Positions 8,755 through 16,707 of a stretch of 64,000 bases of DNA are shown here, piece after piece (position 1 is the stretch's first letter; every line of letters starts with the position of its first letter). A program made the position numbers and the translations under genes. The DNA is from Lysobacterales bacterium (lineage in GTDB: Bacteria; Pseudomonadota; Gammaproteobacteria; Xanthomonadales; Marinicellaceae). The notes beneath the pieces are model-generated. The model saw only the letters and a program-made list of their open reading frames with translations, had not been told where the DNA came from and made no database searches. Location: NCBI GenBank assembly GCA_026988115.1, contig JALSLV010000120.1:1-64000 (forward strand), in the 5' to 3' direction.

Positions 8755-10182
8755 CTAACTGTTCAAGCTAGAAATTTTGCCTTTCATGTAATCTTCAACA
8801 AAATCAAGTATCTTAAGTTGCGTTGGGTCGTTTTCTTGTTGGCGCATGAGCTGTAAGTTTTCAAACCACAGCACAGCATTTTCACCAAACCTTAAGTTAA
8901 TTCGATTACGTATGTCTTTAAGCCATGCAGCGTTTTCTTCAGCAGTCAATGACGCAGGGTAATTGCGCGCAATAAAACGCGTGACTAATTTTTGCGCTCT
9001 TAGGTCTTTAAACTTTAAATCGGTTGAACGAATTTTTTCGATCGAGGAACGACGAATAAATTCAAAATTTTGTTTATCCTGCGCGGTAAAAAATCCCGAA
9101 TAAAGCATGGTGTCGACATCATCCGAATCATTATCAAAGGCTTGATTAAAAACCGCTTGCACTTTTTGAATGAGGCTTTCTTGGGCTTTAAATTTTGCAA
9201 GGTTTTCTTTAACAACGCTATAATCCAGTTTTATTCTGTCCAAATCCACGTCCTTAAGCACACCCAAAGGTGCGACAATTGGCGATTTATTAATGTGAAT
9301 AGTTTTGAGTGGAATCCGTTGTATGCCTTCAGGCAAATCATCTTGCGGTGTGTAGAGCCTGTCACGAATATCCTCGACATCCAATTCAAACAAATCATCG
9401 GGATTGGTTGATAAGTCATAACAAATAACACCATTTGGATTGGTCGGGTGAATCGCAAGCGGCAACATAATGGCTAAACAACCGCGTTGTGCTGGGATTT
9501 TGCTCGATACATGCACAATGGGTTTCATTAATTGCCAGTTTAATAAGCTCTGCACGTATTTTTTATTGCGTAACTGCAAGCAGAAATCAAATAATTTAGG
9601 CTGTTTACTTTTGAGTAAACGTGCCACCTGAATAGTTGCCTCGACATCGCTTAAGGCATCGTGCGCAGCGGTATGTATCATGTTGTTGGCATCGGTCAAG
9701 TCAGTGAGTTTAAAACTGGGTTTGCCTTCTTCATGAAATGCCCAGTTAATCCCTTCAGGTCGCAGAGCATAACAAGCCCGCACCACATCAATAATATCCC
9801 AACGGCTGTTGCCATTGGACCACTCGCGCAAATAGGGGTCGTATAAATTGCGGTACAAGCTGTAACGGATAAACTCATCATCAAAACGCATGGAATTATA
9901 GCCCACTACGCAGCTATGCGGTTCACTAAAAATAGTGTTGATTTTTTCCATAAAATCCTTATCAAGCACCCCTTTTTCATCGCATTCTTGCGGCGTAATG
10001 CCAGTAATCAAACAAGCCTGTGGGTCAGCAATGGTATCTAGAGTCGTTTGGCAATAAAACATATCAGGCTCACCGATGGGATTGAGATCCAAATCCGTAC
10101 GAATGCCAGCAAACTGAGCAATTCGGTCAAATTGAGGCGAGATACCAAAGGTTTCTAAATCGTACCAATAAAAAGAACTCAT
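8755..10182 (-). CDS. sbcB: Exodeoxyribonuclease I
   Basis: ExoI degrades single-stranded DNA 3' to 5' and takes part in recombination and mismatch repair. The product (475 aa from the ATG at 10182, MSSFYWYDLETFGISPQFDR) has the DEDD exonuclease motifs: YDLETFG, YNSMRFDDEFIRY and HDALSDVEAT. The family-typical C-terminal regions follow (SH3-like and C-terminal helical parts), and the length matches E. coli ExoI (475). The 91-bp gap to ada is divergent and probably holds both promoters. Confidence 0.95.
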   Translation of the reverse strand: MSSFYWYDLETFGISPQFDRIAQFAGIRTDLDLNPIGEPDMFYCQTTLDTIADPQACLITGITPQECDEKGVLDKDFMEKINTIFSEPHSCVVGYNSMRFDDEFIRYSLYRNLYDPYLREWSNGNSRWDIIDVVRACYALRPEGINWAFHEEGKPSFKLTDLTDANNMIHTAAHDALSDVEATIQVARLLKSKQPKLFDFCLQLRNKKYVQSLLNWQLMKPIVHVSSKIPAQRGCLAIMLPLAIHPTNPNGVICYDLSTNPDDLFELDVEDIRDRLYTPQDDLPEGIQRIPLKTIHINKSPIVAPLGVLKDVDLDRIKLDYSVVKENLAKFKAQESLIQKVQAVFNQAFDNDSDDVDTMLYSGFFTAQDKQNFEFIRRSSIEKIRSTDLKFKDLRAQKLVTRFIARNYPASLTAEENAAWLKDIRNRINLRFGENAVLWFENLQLMRQQENDPTQLKILDFVEDYMKGKISSLNS

Positions 10183-10273
10183 AACAAAAGCCTTGATTAA
10201 AAGCATTAATCTAACCTGTGTGAAGATACTTGTCAATTTATCGGTAGTAATCAAACAAAGCTTGTTTTATTAT

Positions 10274-11332
10274 ATGCCCATGAAATCGCAACTGACATTC
10301 GAACAAAAATACCAACTCTTAGGGCAAAAGAACAGCCATTACGACGGCAGTTTTTTTACCGCGGTGAAAACCACAGGCATTTTTTGCCATCCCTCCTGCC
10401 GTGCCCGCACCCCAAAGGCGAACAATGTTATCTTTTACGATGATGTACAAACTTGTTTAGAAAATGGTTACCGTCCTTGCAAAATTTGCAAACCATTAGA
10501 ACAAATAGGGCAGGTGCCAGATTACGTAAAAACTATCATGGCGCAATTGCAGAAAAACCCCCAAGACAAAATCAGTGATGACGATTTAAAACAACAAGGC
10601 ATAGAACCGCACACCATCAGGCGCTGGTACAAAAAAAATCACGGCATAACCTTTCATGCCTTCCAACGCATGTTCCGCATCAACTACGCCTTCAACCACA
10701 TCAAAAAAGGCAAAAGCATCACCACCTCTGCCTTTGACAGTGGTTATGACTCTTTGAGCGGATTTAACCAATCATTTCAAACAGTTTTTGGTCAAAGTGC
10801 CAATAAAAGCAAGAATAAAAATGTTGTTAATGTTGTTCGAATTGCCTCGCCCATTGGCGCGTTGATTGCCTGTGCATCAGAAAAAGGCATCTGTTTTTTA
10901 GGCTTTGTTGGACAAAAGCATTTGCAACGAAATTTTGCCTTGATTCAAAAACATTTCAAAGCCGTCATCCTACCAACACCCAATCGACATCTGAAAGTTC
11001 TGGAAAAAGAACTCAAACACTACTTTGCTGGTAAACGCCAAACCTTTGAAGTGCCCCTAGACATTATCGGCACCGAATTCCAACAAAAAGTCTGGCAAGC
11101 CTTAATGAAAATCCCCTACGGACAAACCTCAACCTACAAACAACAAGCCCTTTCAATGGACAAACTCAAAGCCATCCGCGCCGTCGCTACCGCCAACGGT
11201 GCCAATAAAATCAGCATCATTATTCCGTGCCATCGTATTATCGGCACCGATGGCTCGTTGACGGGTTATGCAGGAGGGTTGCATCGCAAGAGGTGGTTGT
11301 TGGATTTTGAGGGTGGGGGATTGGGTGGTTAA
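10274..11332 (+). CDS. ada: Bifunctional DNA repair methyltransferase/regulator Ada
   Basis: Ada removes methyl groups from alkylated DNA onto its own cysteines and, once methylated at the N-terminal site, activates the adaptive response. Starting at the ATG at 10274 gives 352 residues. Zinc-binding Cys38, Cys42, Cys69 and Cys72 (FCHPSCRAR, RPCKICK) then fall at the same positions as in E. coli Ada. An AraC-type helix-turn-helix follows (about 105-175), then the O6-methylguanine methyltransferase domain with IIIPCHRIIG (acceptor Cys319). The C-terminus (GGGLGG) ends in a stop codon whose TAA is the first three bases of the attC-like element at 11330-11459. This suggests the original gene end was altered by insertion. 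Confidence 0.94.
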   Translation: MPMKSQLTFEQKYQLLGQKNSHYDGSFFTAVKTTGIFCHPSCRARTPKANNVIFYDDVQTCLENGYRPCKICKPLEQIGQVPDYVKTIMAQLQKNPQDKISDDDLKQQGIEPHTIRRWYKKNHGITFHAFQRMFRINYAFNHIKKGKSITTSAFDSGYDSLSGFNQSFQTVFGQSANKSKNKNVVNVVRIASPIGALIACASEKGICFLGFVGQKHLQRNFALIQKHFKAVILPTPNRHLKVLEKELKHYFAGKRQTFEVPLDIIGTEFQQKVWQALMKIPYGQTSTYKQQALSMDKLKAIRAVATANGANKISIIIPCHRIIGTDGSLTGYAGGLHRKRWLLDFEGGGLGG

Positions 11333-11459
11333 CGTCTCGGCTATGGTTAGTTGCGACAATTTAGCACTTAACTTCCTAAGTACAAAACCAAGTTGGAAAA
11401 ATCGGAGATTTTTCCAAAGTAGCACAGAACTAAGCAATTAAGTATAGCCATTGTTGGCA
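11330..11459 (-). repeat. attC-like structured element A (about 130 bp)
   Basis: The element forms a long imperfect hairpin. Outer arms GGCTAT (11339-11344) and ATAGCC (11444-11449) pair. Inside them TTAGTTGC pairs with GCAATTAA, and a central 11-bp hairpin TTGGAAAAATC/GATTTTTCCAA occupies 11393-11417. Ends read TAACG... and ...TGTTGGCA. The copy at 63059-63187 has the same order of parts, with different but still complementary outer arms and central hairpin. It follows the HNH-like gene's stop codon by 10 bp, in the orientation expected of a gene-cassette recombination site. Integron attC identity is an inference. Confidence 0.6.
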
Positions 11460-11469
11460 AGTCGTTTTT

Positions 11470-12159
11470 TTACCAGACTATTTCACATGCAAGGTAATTC
11501 CAAATTAATATTCGAACCTTTACACTTCCGATTGTAGGCGTAACTGAATATTGATAAATTCCGTTTTGAACAACAATCCAATTGTCAATCGGTATTTCCT
11601 CTGGAGTAATATACATATTCTGCATTGCTCGACTTCCAATTTCAGGTGTTTTCTGTAATTCCGTTGTCACAAAGAATGAGTTTAATTCCTCTTCGGTCAA
11701 TGTTTCGATTGGTACAAAACCTAAATGCTTTGGCTTTTCATATTTTCTATCGCTATTTTCATATTTTACGTGTCCATATGCTAATTTTAAAATGACATTC
11801 TCAATTCTTTCTGGTTCAATTTTAAAATAGGTTTCTCCATTTTCATTAATAAATGAGTTATCTAAACGAGCCTTTAATTTCTTTTTTCGTTTCAAGATTT
11901 TTATAATACTTTCTCTTGATAGTTTGTCCAAATCCGTTGTTCCTGAAATCAGGCACTCAATCATACAAGCAAAGTATTCCTCGTCTAATGAAAATCCGCT
12001 ATTACATTCCAAGCAACTTGGTACTACAGGAATATTTTCAGGAAAAGGTTTTTCAAGAAGGATTTTAGAAGGAACGTGGTCTCTTGTGTCAGGTAGTTTT
12101 CCGCAATAAGCACATTGAGTGTCTAATCTACTATCGCTAAATGTTTTTATTTGCCTCAA
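11470..12159 (-). CDS. HNH-endonuclease-like zinc-ribbon protein, cassette gene
   Basis: This 229-residue protein is not clearly assigned to a named family. The N-terminus holds C16-x2-C19, then D27-H28, then C49-x2-C52-N53 (CAYCGKLPDTRDHVPSK ... CLECNSGFS). This is the layout of a degenerate HNH/zinc-finger nuclease with two CxxC zinc knuckles. The rest (60-229) has no motif I recognise. The frame begins at a TTG (12159) just after an in-frame stop, so TTG or a downstream codon is the start. It is a single gene between an attC-like element at its 3' end and the repeat array at its 5' side, with neighbours of unrelated function. This fits a mobile cassette. Confidence 0.65.
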   Translation of the reverse strand: MRQIKTFSDSRLDTQCAYCGKLPDTRDHVPSKILLEKPFPENIPVVPSCLECNSGFSLDEEYFACMIECLISGTTDLDKLSRESIIKILKRKKKLKARLDNSFINENGETYFKIEPERIENVILKLAYGHVKYENSDRKYEKPKHLGFVPIETLTEEELNSFFVTTELQKTPEIGSRAMQNMYITPEEIPIDNWIVVQNGIYQYSVTPTIGSVKVRILIWNYLACEIVW

Positions 12160-12426
12160 TTTTCAATTCGATTTCTGGGTTTTCTTAAATGCTTGCTAAC
12201 ATTGTAATATACACACAACTGCATATAGCACGGATTATAAACTGTCTATATTACGAAGAATGACTCCGTAATGATTATTTTTTTCCGCTTGAAATATGAA
12301 AGAGCGTCTAAAATAAATTCTAGCGGATTGATTTATTGTAGCTTATGGGTGGTTTTGGGGCAATGGGTTTTTTATCTGTTTTTTGTGCGAGTTTTTGGTT
12401 TTTTTTGAAATTACGGTTGCTTTAAG
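12160..12426. other. Gene-free accessory DNA upstream of the HNH-like gene
   Basis: No gene is visible here. At 12197-12222 the plus strand starts TAACATTG and contains CAACTGC, loosely resembling the TAACG...GTTGC end of the attC-like elements. It may be a decayed half-site at the other border of the HNH cassette, but the match is weak. The rest is AT-rich and unstructured. Confidence 0.3.
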
Positions 12427-12460
12427 AGGTTGCCGCGTCGCTTATGCTCCTCGCAATGAC
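12427..12460. repeat. Right-arm fragment of the 107-bp palindromic element
   Basis: This 34-bp piece (GAGGTTGCCGCGTCGCTTAT...GCAATGAC) matches the right arm of the four complete elements at 12546, 12738, 13214 and 13690. Its left arm is missing. It marks the start of the tandem array: the first 192-bp unit runs from the base after it. Confidence 0.85.
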
Positions 12461-12844
12461 ATTTTAGTTTTTGATTTGTTTTATTCTATATTCAATTTGT
12501 GGGTTTTGCGATGAGTCTGCTACTTTAAAGTTTAAAAAGAATCAGGTCATTGCGAGGAGGGACGACGTGGCAATCTCATCAAGCTGTGGTATTTTTTGAA
12601 TTAGGGTTTAACGTTAGAAGATTGCCACGTCGCTAATGCTCCTCGCAATGACATTTTGGTTTTTGATTTGTTTTATTCTATATTCAATTTGTGGGTTTTG
12701 CGATGAGTCTGCTACTTTAAAGTTTAAAAAGAATCAGGTCATTGCGAGGAGGGACGACGTGGCAATCTCATCAAGCTGTGGTATTTTTTGAATTAGGGTT
12801 TAACGTTAGAAGATTACCACGTCGCTTATGCTCCTCGCAATGAC
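12461..12844. repeat. Two tandem 192-bp units, each ending in a 107-bp palindrome
   Basis: Units 12461-12652 and 12653-12844 are nearly identical with an exact 192-bp period. Each holds an 85-bp AT-rich spacer followed by a 107-bp element (12546-12652 and 12738-12844). The element has a left arm GTCATTGCGAGGAGGGACGA and a right arm ending GCTCCTCGCAATGAC, which pair over most of their length. The loop contains GGTATTTTTTGAATTAGGG. No protein is encoded. Confidence 0.9.
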
Positions 12845-12897
12845 GGTGTGTTTTTTGAAAATATGTTATACTTATCTCAGTTTTTAAGGATAATGAC

Positions 12898-13185
12898 ATG
12901 AAAAATGGATACGTTTATATCATCACCAATCAAAATAATACAGTTCTTTACACTGGGGTTACGAGTGATTTAATTTCGCGTATAGCACAACATAAAAATA
13001 AATTAATTAAAGGTTTTTCATCGCGATACAATTGTAATAAATTAGTTTATTATGAGATTGGCAGTGGAATGGAAGGCTGTATTTTAAGGGAGAAACAAAT
13101 TAAAGCAGGCTCTCGGTTGAAAAAGATTGAGTTGATAGAATCTGTTAATCCAAATTGGAAAGACTTATACCAAGATTTGCTATGA
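12898..13185 (+). CDS. GIY-YIG nuclease family protein, copy 1
   Basis: This 95-residue single-domain GIY-YIG endonuclease of the UvrC-N/YhbQ type has the variant motif Y5-V-Y7 ... Y18-T-G20 and the catalytic-type Arg28 and His32 in ISRIAQHK. The metal-binding Glu65 is in REKQIK, and the family C-terminus NPNWKDL is present. All key residues are intact, so it is probably active. It has its own extended -10 promoter and a good Shine-Dalgarno sequence (AAGGATAATGAC). It differs from copy 2 by only three bases, two of them silent and one giving Ile77 here versus Phe77. Position inside a palindrome array suggests that it acts on or spreads with that repeat. This is an inference. Confidence 0.9.
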   Translation: MKNGYVYIITNQNNTVLYTGVTSDLISRIAQHKNKLIKGFSSRYNCNKLVYYEIGSGMEGCILREKQIKAGSRLKKIELIESVNPNWKDLYQDLL

Positions 13186-13213
13186 CATTAATAGTAAAGT
13201 TCAAAAGAACTTT

Positions 13214-13320
13214 GTCATTGCGAGGAGGGACGACGTGGCAATCTCATTAAGTTGTGGTATTTTTTGAATTAGGGTTTAACGTTAGAAGATTGCCGCGTCG
13301 CTGATGCTCCTCGCAATGAC
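13214..13320. repeat. 107-bp palindromic element, copy 3
   Basis: It has the same length and arms as the copies at 12546 and 12738, with small changes in the loop (TCATTAAGTTG) and right arm (CCGCGTCGCTGATG). It lies between the two GIY-YIG genes and ends 476 bp before the end of copy 4. Confidence 0.9.
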
Positions 13321-13373
13321 GGTGTGTTTTTTGAAAATATGTTATACTTATCTCAGTTTTTAAGGATAATGAC

Positions 13374-13661
13374 ATGAAAAATGGATACGTTTATATCATC
13401 ACCAATCAAAACAATACAGTTCTTTACACTGGGGTTACGAGTGATTTAATTTCGCGTATAGCACAACATAAAAATAAATTAATTAAAGGTTTTTCATCGC
13501 GATACAATTGTAATAAATTAGTTTATTATGAGATTGGTAGTGGAATGGAAGGCTGTATTTTAAGGGAGAAACAAATTAAAGCAGGCTCTCGGTTGAAAAA
13601 GTTTGAGTTGATAGAATCTGTTAATCCAAATTGGAAAGACTTATACCAAGATTTGCTATGA
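13374..13661 (+). CDS. GIY-YIG nuclease family protein, copy 2
   Basis: This 95-residue protein is identical to copy 1 except Ile77 is Phe. The GIY-YIG motif residues (Tyr5, Tyr7, Tyr18, Gly20, Arg28, His32, Glu65) are all kept. Two silent changes (AAT to AAC, GGC to GGT) separate the genes. Retention of an intact frame in both copies suggests either a very recent duplication or selection on the protein. Confidence 0.9.
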   Translation: MKNGYVYIITNQNNTVLYTGVTSDLISRIAQHKNKLIKGFSSRYNCNKLVYYEIGSGMEGCILREKQIKAGSRLKKFELIESVNPNWKDLYQDLL

Positions 13662-13689
13662 CATTAATAGTAAAATTAAAAAGAACTTT

Positions 13690-13796
13690 GTCATTGCGAG
13701 GAGGGACGACGTGGCAATCTCATCAAGCTGTGGTATTTTTTGAATTAGGGTTTAATGTTAGAAGATTGCCGCGTCGCTTATGCTCCTCGCAATGAC
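13690..13796. repeat. 107-bp palindromic element, copy 4
   Basis: This is the last palindrome of the array, with the same arms as copies 1-3 and a loop containing TTTAATGTTAGAAG. Immediately after it the repeated sequence stops, so the array boundary coincides with the palindrome end. Confidence 0.9.
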
Positions 13797-14162
13797 GGTG
13801 TTTTTTTGCATCTTCTTTGTGCTCTGTGCGTTACGCTTTAAGAATCTCCGTGTATCTCTGTGATTGCTCCGTGAATCTCTGTGTTCCTTAGCAGATTTAA
13901 AAGAAACGATGCGGTCGGTGGATTTGATATTTTTTGGTTTAGTTTACTATTTTTTTTAATTAATTTGAATAATTCCTCTTGTTCTACCGTTAGTGTATTG
14001 AAGTGCTGATATTCACTCTCTATTTTTGTTAAGTTAAATCTGACAAAGTGATTTTCCCCAATTTCAGCACTTCACTGCTAAATAAAATCAACTCGTTTTT
14101 GTTGGTTTTATTTTTACACTATTAATAAGCAAATTAATTTTTGCTTAAATGAGGAAATTATA
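13797..14162. other. Gene-free region with CTCTGTG-rich repeat and an inverted repeat
   Basis: No gene is visible. About 13805-13890 is a degenerate direct repeat built on CTCTGTG/CTCCGTG, the complement type of the CACAGAG repeat at about 63021-63050. A 10-bp inverted repeat, GAAGTGCTGA (14000-14009) and TCAGCACTTC (14064-14073), lies in the leader or promoter region of the downstream secreted protein gene. It could be an operator pair or RNA structure. Confidence 0.45.
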
Positions 14163-16631
14163 ATGATTTTTAATGTGAAGAAAAAAGGTTTGGTGCTGGC
14201 TATAAGTTTGTCTCTGGCAAGTTTGTCATCGTTTGCATCCCACTCAAGTTTAACGGATTTTGATGAGGTTTCAAATTATGCAAAAAAATCCATTGCGGAT
14301 TTGGAATTGTCGGGCGTTATTGCAGCAGGTAGTGCATTTGAGCCTGCCAATCAAGCGGATAAAGTTTTTGCTAAACAAATTTTAGGGACTTTAGATGATA
14401 TTGGTTCGGGTTACCTAACTTATGGTGAGGCGGTTTATTTGGCTGACAAATACCGGGCTTCTGCTGGGTTTAATGATGTGGTTTCTGTGGAAGGTTTGCT
14501 GACTAAAAAAGGCTACCGTGTTAATGATATTATTTCGCGCCAAGATTTTGCTTATTTGGTGGCTCATGCCAAACAAGAAGATATTACCATTAATGGCACG
14601 CCAATTCATAATCCAGCGATTGCAACGCCAGGACCATTGCTTGGGCCGACCGTTTTCCAATCGGGTACTAACGATGAGGGTGCAGTTTTTGATGGCAGTA
14701 CTATTTCTTTGTTTCACCGAGCAAAACAAGCCAAAAATTTAACTTTCGCAGAAAATGGAGTCTATACTTTGCAGGTTCACCCTGAGGTGTTTAAGTCGGT
14801 TTCAGTTGGTGGCATTAATGTTGAAGATTTAGATGACATGACTGCTCAATTAGAGGTTGAATTGGCTGATGGTACGATTCATCGCACTTCTCTTAATTCA
14901 TTAATTCAGTTCAGTATTCATGGAGCTGATGGCAAAGTCGGTCAGATTCGGGTGGAAGATGGTGTACTGGCTTTAGTGGATGACCTAAAAGGCTATGTAC
15001 CAAGTTTTAAACTTAATGGGCATGAATTTACCAGTGAAGCTGTTGCCAACCGTGTTTTGACGCAAAAATATATCAATGGCGATCAAACTGATGCGCAAGT
15101 TGTCGATGCTGTGATTAATGAGTTAACCAGTGTTGGTTTTTCTTTGCAAGACAGAAGAACCATGTTGCATAATTTAATCCTAACAAAAACTGCCATTCAG
15201 CAATCAGGCTTGTCGCCTTTGAGCGCGCCTTTTAATACCATTGCAGGTCCCAGTAGCAGAGGACGTGGTTTTAGGCAAGGTTATTTGTATGGCATGTATG
15301 ATTTGGCTGAACAGTTAAAAGATTATGCAGATATTGGAAATACTGCCGCCATGCGTGAAATGTTAAACACACAATCGGTGCAACAACAATTACTGGATAG
15401 CACGAAAATACTCACTGCAGCCACTTTATTGCCTCATATTACTAAGCTGGCAGATGCACCTTTTTTACCTAACGAAGCTTTGACTTCTCGGGTAAAAAAA
15501 GCTGGTGCTTTGTTACCAAGTGAGCCGATTGTTTTTCAATACGACCGTTTAAAACGTGCGGCTTATATCATTCTTGATGATGCCCTGACTCAGGGTAATG
15601 CTTCGAATTTGGTGACCACGGGTTCTATTACTTCTATTGAAACTTCTGACAAATCTGCCTTTGAGTTAATTGCTGAAAATTTTGATGCGGTGAATCTGTC
15701 GGTTAAAGAGAGTGTCTTAACTGATGCGATTTATGACTATATTGATGCTTATGAGCAAATTATTCAGATGGTTTCTGGAGTTGCTTTTGAAGGTTCTTTG
15801 ATGAATCAATCCGAAGAGCAACTAACTGCTATTAATACAGCCTTTTCTCGACCTATTTTAGATGATGATATGTCGCGCATTAAGATTGGTGATTTAGAAT
15901 TTAAGATGGATATATTGGCAACACCTTCGCATGTTTCCGATAGCTTCAAACCTGCCAATGCCAAAACAGCCATTCGCTCGAGTGAAGTCTTTGGTCTGGA
16001 TCAAGCCATGGAACCATTTCCTGCGCGTCTTGCACAGTATGTTTGTGCTGGTGAAGTCGTTACCCCAGCAGGTGAATTTATTGCCGAGGCTAAACTTGAT
16101 GCCTTAGAACAATTGGATTTAATTCAAGATTTTTCAGTCACTCCAAATCAAAGTTGTCAAGAAGCGGTTGCCTCAACTCCACGTTATCATCAGTTATTGT
16201 TTGTGGATAATTTTCAATTGCCACCTTTTGGGCCGCAAGCCAAATTTATCACAGCTCAAGGCATTGAGATTATTAATCGAGTGTTGTTAACGCCAGTGGA
16301 TGAAAATCTAGCGATTCAAGACATTCGATTGAGCTATCGAATAAACGCACCGATTGAGAATAGCGCACCTGTGGCTCAAGCTTCAGTGCCCCAATCTGCT
16401 CGAGCATTTAGGTTTGGCTTTTTAATTGCGGATAAATCAAGTGATGCGGACAATGATGTTTTACACTATAAATGGAGTGTTAATTCGGGTCACGCTATAG
16501 TATTTCAGTCAGAATACATTCCTTATGCCTTATATTTGCCTTTATCCAATGAGCCTTTAACTGTGTCATTACAAGTTAATGATGGAGTGGCAAATAGTCA
16601 AATAGTTGAGAAAACAATTAATATCCGTTAA
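14163..16631 (+). CDS. Large secreted protein of unknown function
   Basis: I do not recognise a family. The 822-residue product begins with a signal peptide (VKKKGLVLAISLSLASLSSFAS, split here as about residues 5-26). Residues ~35-135 are alpha-helical and contain DLELSGVIAAG and 'AYLVAHAKQED', resembling an S-layer-homology-like or helical repeat region. The C-terminal ~90 residues (SSDADNDVLHYKWSVNSG ... VSLQVNDGVANSQIVEK) look like a PKD/cadherin-like beta-sandwich with a calcium-type DADND loop. A GAGGAAA Shine-Dalgarno sequence precedes the ATG and a strong hairpin follows the stop, so the gene is its own unit. Export to the periplasm or outside is likely. Confidence 0.75.
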   Translation: MIFNVKKKGLVLAISLSLASLSSFASHSSLTDFDEVSNYAKKSIADLELSGVIAAGSAFEPANQADKVFAKQILGTLDDIGSGYLTYGEAVYLADKYRASAGFNDVVSVEGLLTKKGYRVNDIISRQDFAYLVAHAKQEDITINGTPIHNPAIATPGPLLGPTVFQSGTNDEGAVFDGSTISLFHRAKQAKNLTFAENGVYTLQVHPEVFKSVSVGGINVEDLDDMTAQLEVELADGTIHRTSLNSLIQFSIHGADGKVGQIRVEDGVLALVDDLKGYVPSFKLNGHEFTSEAVANRVLTQKYINGDQTDAQVVDAVINELTSVGFSLQDRRTMLHNLILTKTAIQQSGLSPLSAPFNTIAGPSSRGRGFRQGYLYGMYDLAEQLKDYADIGNTAAMREMLNTQSVQQQLLDSTKILTAATLLPHITKLADAPFLPNEALTSRVKKAGALLPSEPIVFQYDRLKRAAYIILDDALTQGNASNLVTTGSITSIETSDKSAFELIAENFDAVNLSVKESVLTDAIYDYIDAYEQIIQMVSGVAFEGSLMNQSEEQLTAINTAFSRPILDDDMSRIKIGDLEFKMDILATPSHVSDSFKPANAKTAIRSSEVFGLDQAMEPFPARLAQYVCAGEVVTPAGEFIAEAKLDALEQLDLIQDFSVTPNQSCQEAVASTPRYHQLLFVDNFQLPPFGPQAKFITAQGIEIINRVLLTPVDENLAIQDIRLSYRINAPIENSAPVAQASVPQSARAFRFGFLIADKSSDADNDVLHYKWSVNSGHAIVFQSEYIPYALYLPLSNEPLTVSLQVNDGVANSQIVEKTINIR

Positions 16632-16645
16632 TCACTTACCTCGTT

Positions 16646-16679
16646 GTAATAAGAAAGGTAAACTTACCTTTCTTATTAC
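16646..16679 (+). terminator. Perfect 16-bp hairpin terminator
   Basis: GTAATAAGAAAGGTAA (16646-16661) and TTACCTTTCTTATTAC (16664-16679) form a perfect 16-bp stem with a 2-nt gap, followed by a T-rich tract (TCTTTCTTT). It lies 15 bp after the secreted protein stop and ends 28 bp before the ECF sigma gene. Confidence 0.8.
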
Positions 16680-16707
16680 TCTTTCTTTAATGCACTGTAG
16701 TAAAATT

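Larger units (their letters stand above)
12845..13320 (+). mobile_element. 476-bp unit 1: GIY-YIG gene plus palindromic element
   Basis: The unit contains an extended -10 promoter (TGTTATACT, 12864-12872), a Shine-Dalgarno AAGGA, a GIY-YIG gene and the 107-bp palindrome at 13214-13320. It is repeated immediately downstream with an exact 476-bp period. It is treated as a mobile or amplified unit because a nuclease gene and its flanking palindrome travel together. No transposase is present. Confidence 0.6.
13321..13796 (+). mobile_element. 476-bp unit 2: GIY-YIG gene plus palindromic element
   Basis: This is a direct tandem duplicate of 12845-13320, including promoter, Shine-Dalgarno sequence, gene and palindrome. 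Very few substitutions separate the two, so the duplication is recent. It ends exactly with the palindrome at 13690-13796. Confidence 0.6.

Noticed and set aside
11330-11459. Rho-independent terminator of ada or of the HNH-like gene
   Set aside because: The central hairpin is strong but lies inside a larger structure that recurs at 63059-63187 with covarying arms, and no T-run follows in either direction at the expected place.
12427-13796. CRISPR array
   Set aside because: The repeats are 107 bp with 192 and 476 bp periods, the intervening parts are themselves repeats rather than unique spacers, and no cas gene is present.
11330-13796. Insertion sequence or transposon carrying the cassette and repeats
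   Set aside because: No transposase, terminal inverted repeats of IS type or target-site duplication could be found.
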